From: Spirodela intermedia
Lineage: Eukaryota; Streptophyta; Magnoliopsida; Alismatales; Araceae
Assembly (NCBI GenBank): GCA_902729315.2
Contig: LR746275.1
Location: 2,760,501-2,824,500, forward strand
Reading direction: 5' to 3'
Length of the DNA stretch: 64,000 bases
A program made the position numbers and the translations under genes. Each line of letters begins with the position of its first letter. Within the stretch, counting starts at the first letter, position 1. This document shows, one piece after another, positions 60,637 through 64,000 of the stretch. A model generated the notes under the pieces. That model had not been told where the DNA came from, made no database searches, and was given only the letters and a program-made list of their open reading frames with translations.

Positions 60637-61903
60637 ATGAAGTTTCTGGAGTATACACCTCTGGACAGGTAGCTCTTGAGCTTTATTTTCTTATGATAAA
60701 GTTTTTTACTTGATCTCATCAGAATGCTTGGAGAAATATACTTCGTAGGCAAAATATTCAGAAATTACTTTTTCTCGAATTATGTTATTATTTTTCAGGT
60801 TTAGTATTTTCCTGAGTCATTTAAACCTCGGGGAAAGCATCATCAGGGGAAGCGTGGAAGCATACTCATGTAAGCACATTCAGTCATCCTGATTATTTCC
60901 TGTAATTTCCCTACTAATTATCTTCGCGTCCGATGGCAATGAAAAAAAAAAATTCTGAGCCAAGAAATAGCAGAATAAATATTTATTTATTTATTTTTCT
61001 TTTTTTTTCTTTCAAAGGCAAGAATACCGTGTCCGATCAGAAGCTCTCCTTTAGCCTAGAGCATCAGGTATCAAAGTCTCCAGTTTACCCTGGAGTCATA
61101 TCCTAGTACCTGATTTATTTCTTTTACTGTGTCATGATTGTTATGCTTCACATGGAAAGCATATTCTTTTCCATCTCATACTTTGTTATTTTTCTCACTC
61201 TAGATCCTTGACTATATCGGGCAGTCTTCAGACAGCGACTCCCCATCGTCAGTGGGCGACTTGTGCCGCAGATCAAGGTGAGTGGGACTCCTCATCTGTG
61301 CCTCATTCCGAAAACTGTCCATGGCTGCTGACTCCATCTTCTTCTTCTGTGCTCCAGCCGGAAAACCCTGATCTATCTGGTTCTCACTCTGAGTCACATG
61401 TACCCAGACTACGACTTCAGGTATTCTCCCTTCTATCTCAATACCCAGTCGATAAAAAGAAGAAATTTATGTCGTAAATGAGCTCCAAGGAGAGAGAGAG
61501 AGAGGGGATCTTTGGGTAATGCCACTGTCAGCTTATTGGGCGACGTGGCAACCCGCTGTGCATCCTTCCCTCAAAGCCTCTGGAAGTGTTGTCAAATGGT
61601 TTGACAGATGGCCTCGGGGCCATCGCTCTTGAAGGAGCTGAGAGTTCGAGTCTCTCCATTTCCTATGTGGTTTCGTGGGCTTCATTCACTTGTTCATGTT
61701 CCACTGGTAAGCTTCTGACGGTGTTCGGCCTGACAGTGCAGTTAGGGCCCATCTTTTCTTCAAAGAGGAGGATTGGAACAGCTTCAGGCAGATGTTTGAG
61801 ACCTACCTCTTTGAAGTTGCCGAGGTTTGGGATTATTCCCCCTCTGTTTATTTCCTTTCGTCCATGCTCTACCTCTTGCATTGCACTTCTTGGTGGCCCA
61901 TCT

Positions 61904-61968
<65 letters not shown>

Positions 61969-63157
61969 GGAGACTTAATGGGCTTCAAACCTCTAAAAGA
62001 ATGGAAATTGGGCCGAAGTGCATTGCCATCTCTCATCAAGCATATCTGACGAGGCATTGACCCTGGATGATCCCATCAAATGAGCCCGCCCTTCTTGGGA
62101 CATTGCCCCGAGTAGGTTCCATGATGGGTTTCACCTCATGTCCAAATGGGCCTCATCTCCTACTCCGATTTGCGCTCGTTTTTTTTTTCTTTAATAAAAT
62201 TGCATTTATCTGTGACATCAAGATGGCTACTTCATGAATCTGTGGAGAGAATCGCAAGTGAACCAACTCAAAGAAGGGCCCAATGAGCACGGTAACTGGG
62301 TCTGTTTTCAAAATTAAATATCGTGAAAACTTGCATTCCATCCCCCCTCGGATCACAAGAACTCTTCTGGATTCCTGCTGAGAAGGAGATCTTTTTCTTT
62401 TTCTTTTTCTGTATGAATCCGATTCTTCCGAGTTTTCTTCATGTTTTAGTTGAATAAAGATCTTAGAGGAAGAAAGCCAGGGTCTTTAGAGAAGTGTCTT
62501 ATACTTCATTCTGATCCGGAGATTATGTCGAGACATTGGGTTTTAATCACGCTCATGGGTGTGGTTCCAGGAATGGGCTCTGGAGAACGACGGCAGCTCT
62601 CTTCTGGACGATATGAGTAAGGCTATTGACGAGGTGGGGCCCGCAGTTTTAGTCAACTTCCTCATCGCGTAGTCAGCTCTCGTCGCACTTTTAGTCAACC
62701 CTCCATCCTTGTCCCTCCCCCTCAGGTCATGAAGCTCGACGAGTGTGAGATCTACAGTTACGATCCGGACTTCGACGGCGACCCGTTCCTGGAGAAAAGA
62801 GCCATGTAATCCCCCCGAGGGCCCGCCCTTCTTCCCCCCACCTCGGAGGCGCTGACCTAGGGTTCTTCTGTCCCTCCCGCAGATGGTCCTTCAACTTTTT
62901 CTTCTACAACAAGAAGCTGAAGCGGGTGGTCAGCTTCAGATGCTGCTGTTCGAGGTGGGTACCGGAGCCCCTCAGTTTTTTCTCATCTGTCACAAGATCC
63001 AACCGAAGTCCTTGCGCAGAATCCATCGAATGACTGACAAGGAAGGCTTCTTCTGTTCTTGATGGGCAGCAACCTGGGGTCTGAAGGGGGCCTCGCCGAG
63101 AAGATGATCGAGGAGTCCAACGACGACGATGCGATCTTCAATGACATGGACATGTGA
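60637..63157 (+). CDS. MAF1: MAF1, repressor of RNA polymerase III transcription (ten exons, complete)
   Basis: Exons 60637-60668, 60799-60869, 61018-61067, 61204-61277, 61358-61420, 61737-61824, 62571-62633, 62726-62805, 62883-62954 and 63070-63157 join in frame to 226 residues, the usual plant MAF1 length. Signatures in order: MKFLEYTPLDR, LNLGESIIRGSVEAYSCK, SFSLEHQILDYIGQSSDSDS, SRKTLIYLVLTLSHMYPDYD, FSAVRAHLFFKEEDWNSF, GSSLLDDMSKAIDE, CEIYSYDPDFDGDPFLEKRA, IWSFNFFFYNKKLKRVVSF and the acidic end IFNDMDM. In stress or with TOR inactive, MAF1 is dephosphorylated and binds Pol III, lowering tRNA and 5S rRNA synthesis. All introns are GT-AG. Intron 6 (746 bp) holds a 60-bp GA tract. Confidence 0.97.
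61906..61966. repeat. (GA)n microsatellite in MAF1 intron 6
   Basis: About 60 bp of perfect AG repeat, on the sense strand of the gene, about 80 bp after the donor at 61825. Confidence 0.95.
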
Positions 63158-64000
63158 TCGCGCGCGGTCAGCGCGAGCCGGCGGGCTCGACCAAGTTGGT
63201 GTGGTGTATGCTGTACATGCTCTTGTATGTATGATAGATAAATAATGTCTTTGATGGACGGGGGAGGGAGAGAGGGTGTCGTTTTCCCTCCCTCTAGTTT
63301 CCCCTTCTCCTGAGGCAAAGTGGATCTCCAGAACCAATGCGGTTTTTAATAGAGCTGTCAATCTCTCTCTCTCTCCCCGGCGGAGGGTCGAGGATTTGGC
63401 CGGGCCCGGGCTCGAACCCAACACGTGGGGTGGGTGCTTTCGTAGACCCGAACCTGTTTCACTCTCGGCCCACCAAAAAGGACGGATCTTTGGGGACACT
63501 CGTTTTTATCCTTTGTTCGATCCCGTTCCCGTGACGGTCGCTGCGGGGAAGGAGAGGAGGAGATCGGTGTCCGAGGGGCACTGCAGCGGCTCCCAGCTCG
63601 ACAAGGTTCCACTCCCACCGACCCACCCCCAGCCGCACTTCTCTGGTTTCTCTCTGATTGTTCCAGCTCCTCGTGATACCTTTATCCCTACTTGTCCGGG
63701 ATCGGGGATCGGGGACCGGGTGGAATGAACACCCAGTTTTTCGGCGGGGATCCGCCGAGGGAATCTGTTCTGGCTTTTGCATACGATTAGAACCTGCGTT
63801 TTTCTCGGGTTTCCTCTCGGATCCATCCTTTTCGACGCTGCTCTGACTTTGCGGAGAGCTGAGAGAACGTTTTCCCGAAGAATCTTCACCTGATCGCTAG
63901 GTTTCGAGCCATGGAGCTTTCTCCTACCATAAAAAGCTCCTGCAATGTCGAAGAATTGAGACGACTCTCCTAGTCAACCCGATGCAGGCTCTTCAACTGT
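63158..64000. other. MAF1 3' end and upstream/5' UTR-like region of a further gene
   Basis: MAF1 3' UTR runs to about 63300 (candidate poly-A signal ataaataa at 63237-63244). From 63380 the DNA is GC-rich and promoter/UTR-like. The first open frame near the edge (ATG 63911, 20 codons, then TAG) looks like a small upstream frame, not a main gene. The gene itself would lie beyond the window. Confidence 0.4.

Overview
This window is nuclear DNA from a flowering plant. The evidence is split, intron-bearing genes of plant-only families (WOX homeobox, NAC, an EUL-type lectin, a PPR protein, plant RING-H2 proteins), Ty1/copia retrotransposons, and many long GA/CT microsatellites. I could not fix the lineage. 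Exon positions come from reading the translated frames together with GT/GC-AG splice sites and family similarity recalled from knowledge; no search was run.

Left gene block (1-24 kb). The window opens inside a CIA30 gene (complex I assembly, + strand, 5' end missing). A zinc-ribbon/RING-H2 ubiquitin ligase (+) follows, tail to tail with a six-exon small membrane protein of unknown function (-). From 9.8 to 13.4 kb lie two blocks of a tandem repeat with a unit of about 155 bp. Next come a three-exon gene (-) for a secreted peptide precursor of the PSY (sulfated tyrosine) type, a WOX11/12-like homeobox gene (-) with a one-base frameshift in its conserved C-terminal region, and a second RING-H2 gene (-) with no ATG where its start is expected.

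Middle repeat block (24-41 kb). This part is AT-rich and gene-poor. It holds decayed Ty1/copia elements: a 5'-truncated copy on +, a copy of the same family on - with both short LTRs, a PBS and gag/pol remnants, and a further copia gag on - that seems to be interrupted by it. A TG...CA element of 1.63 kb with 5-bp ACTAG target duplications (solo-LTR-like) sits inside the - copy, and a truncated relative abuts the + copy.

Right gene block (41-64 kb). About 8 kb contains no gene I can support but many CT/GA tracts. Then come a NAC transcription factor (-), a purine-rich minisatellite, an EULS3-type ricin-B-like lectin (-) with a 34-residue tandem repeat, an intron-less mitochondrial-type P-class PPR protein (-), and a complete ten-exon MAF1 gene (+, repressor of RNA polymerase III). 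The last 0.8 kb looks like an upstream region or 5' UTR of a further gene.

The genes do not form a pathway. The recurring theme is GA/CT microsatellites placed in introns, often directly after the splice donor, and in 5' UTRs. Two introns appear to use GC-AG splice sites.
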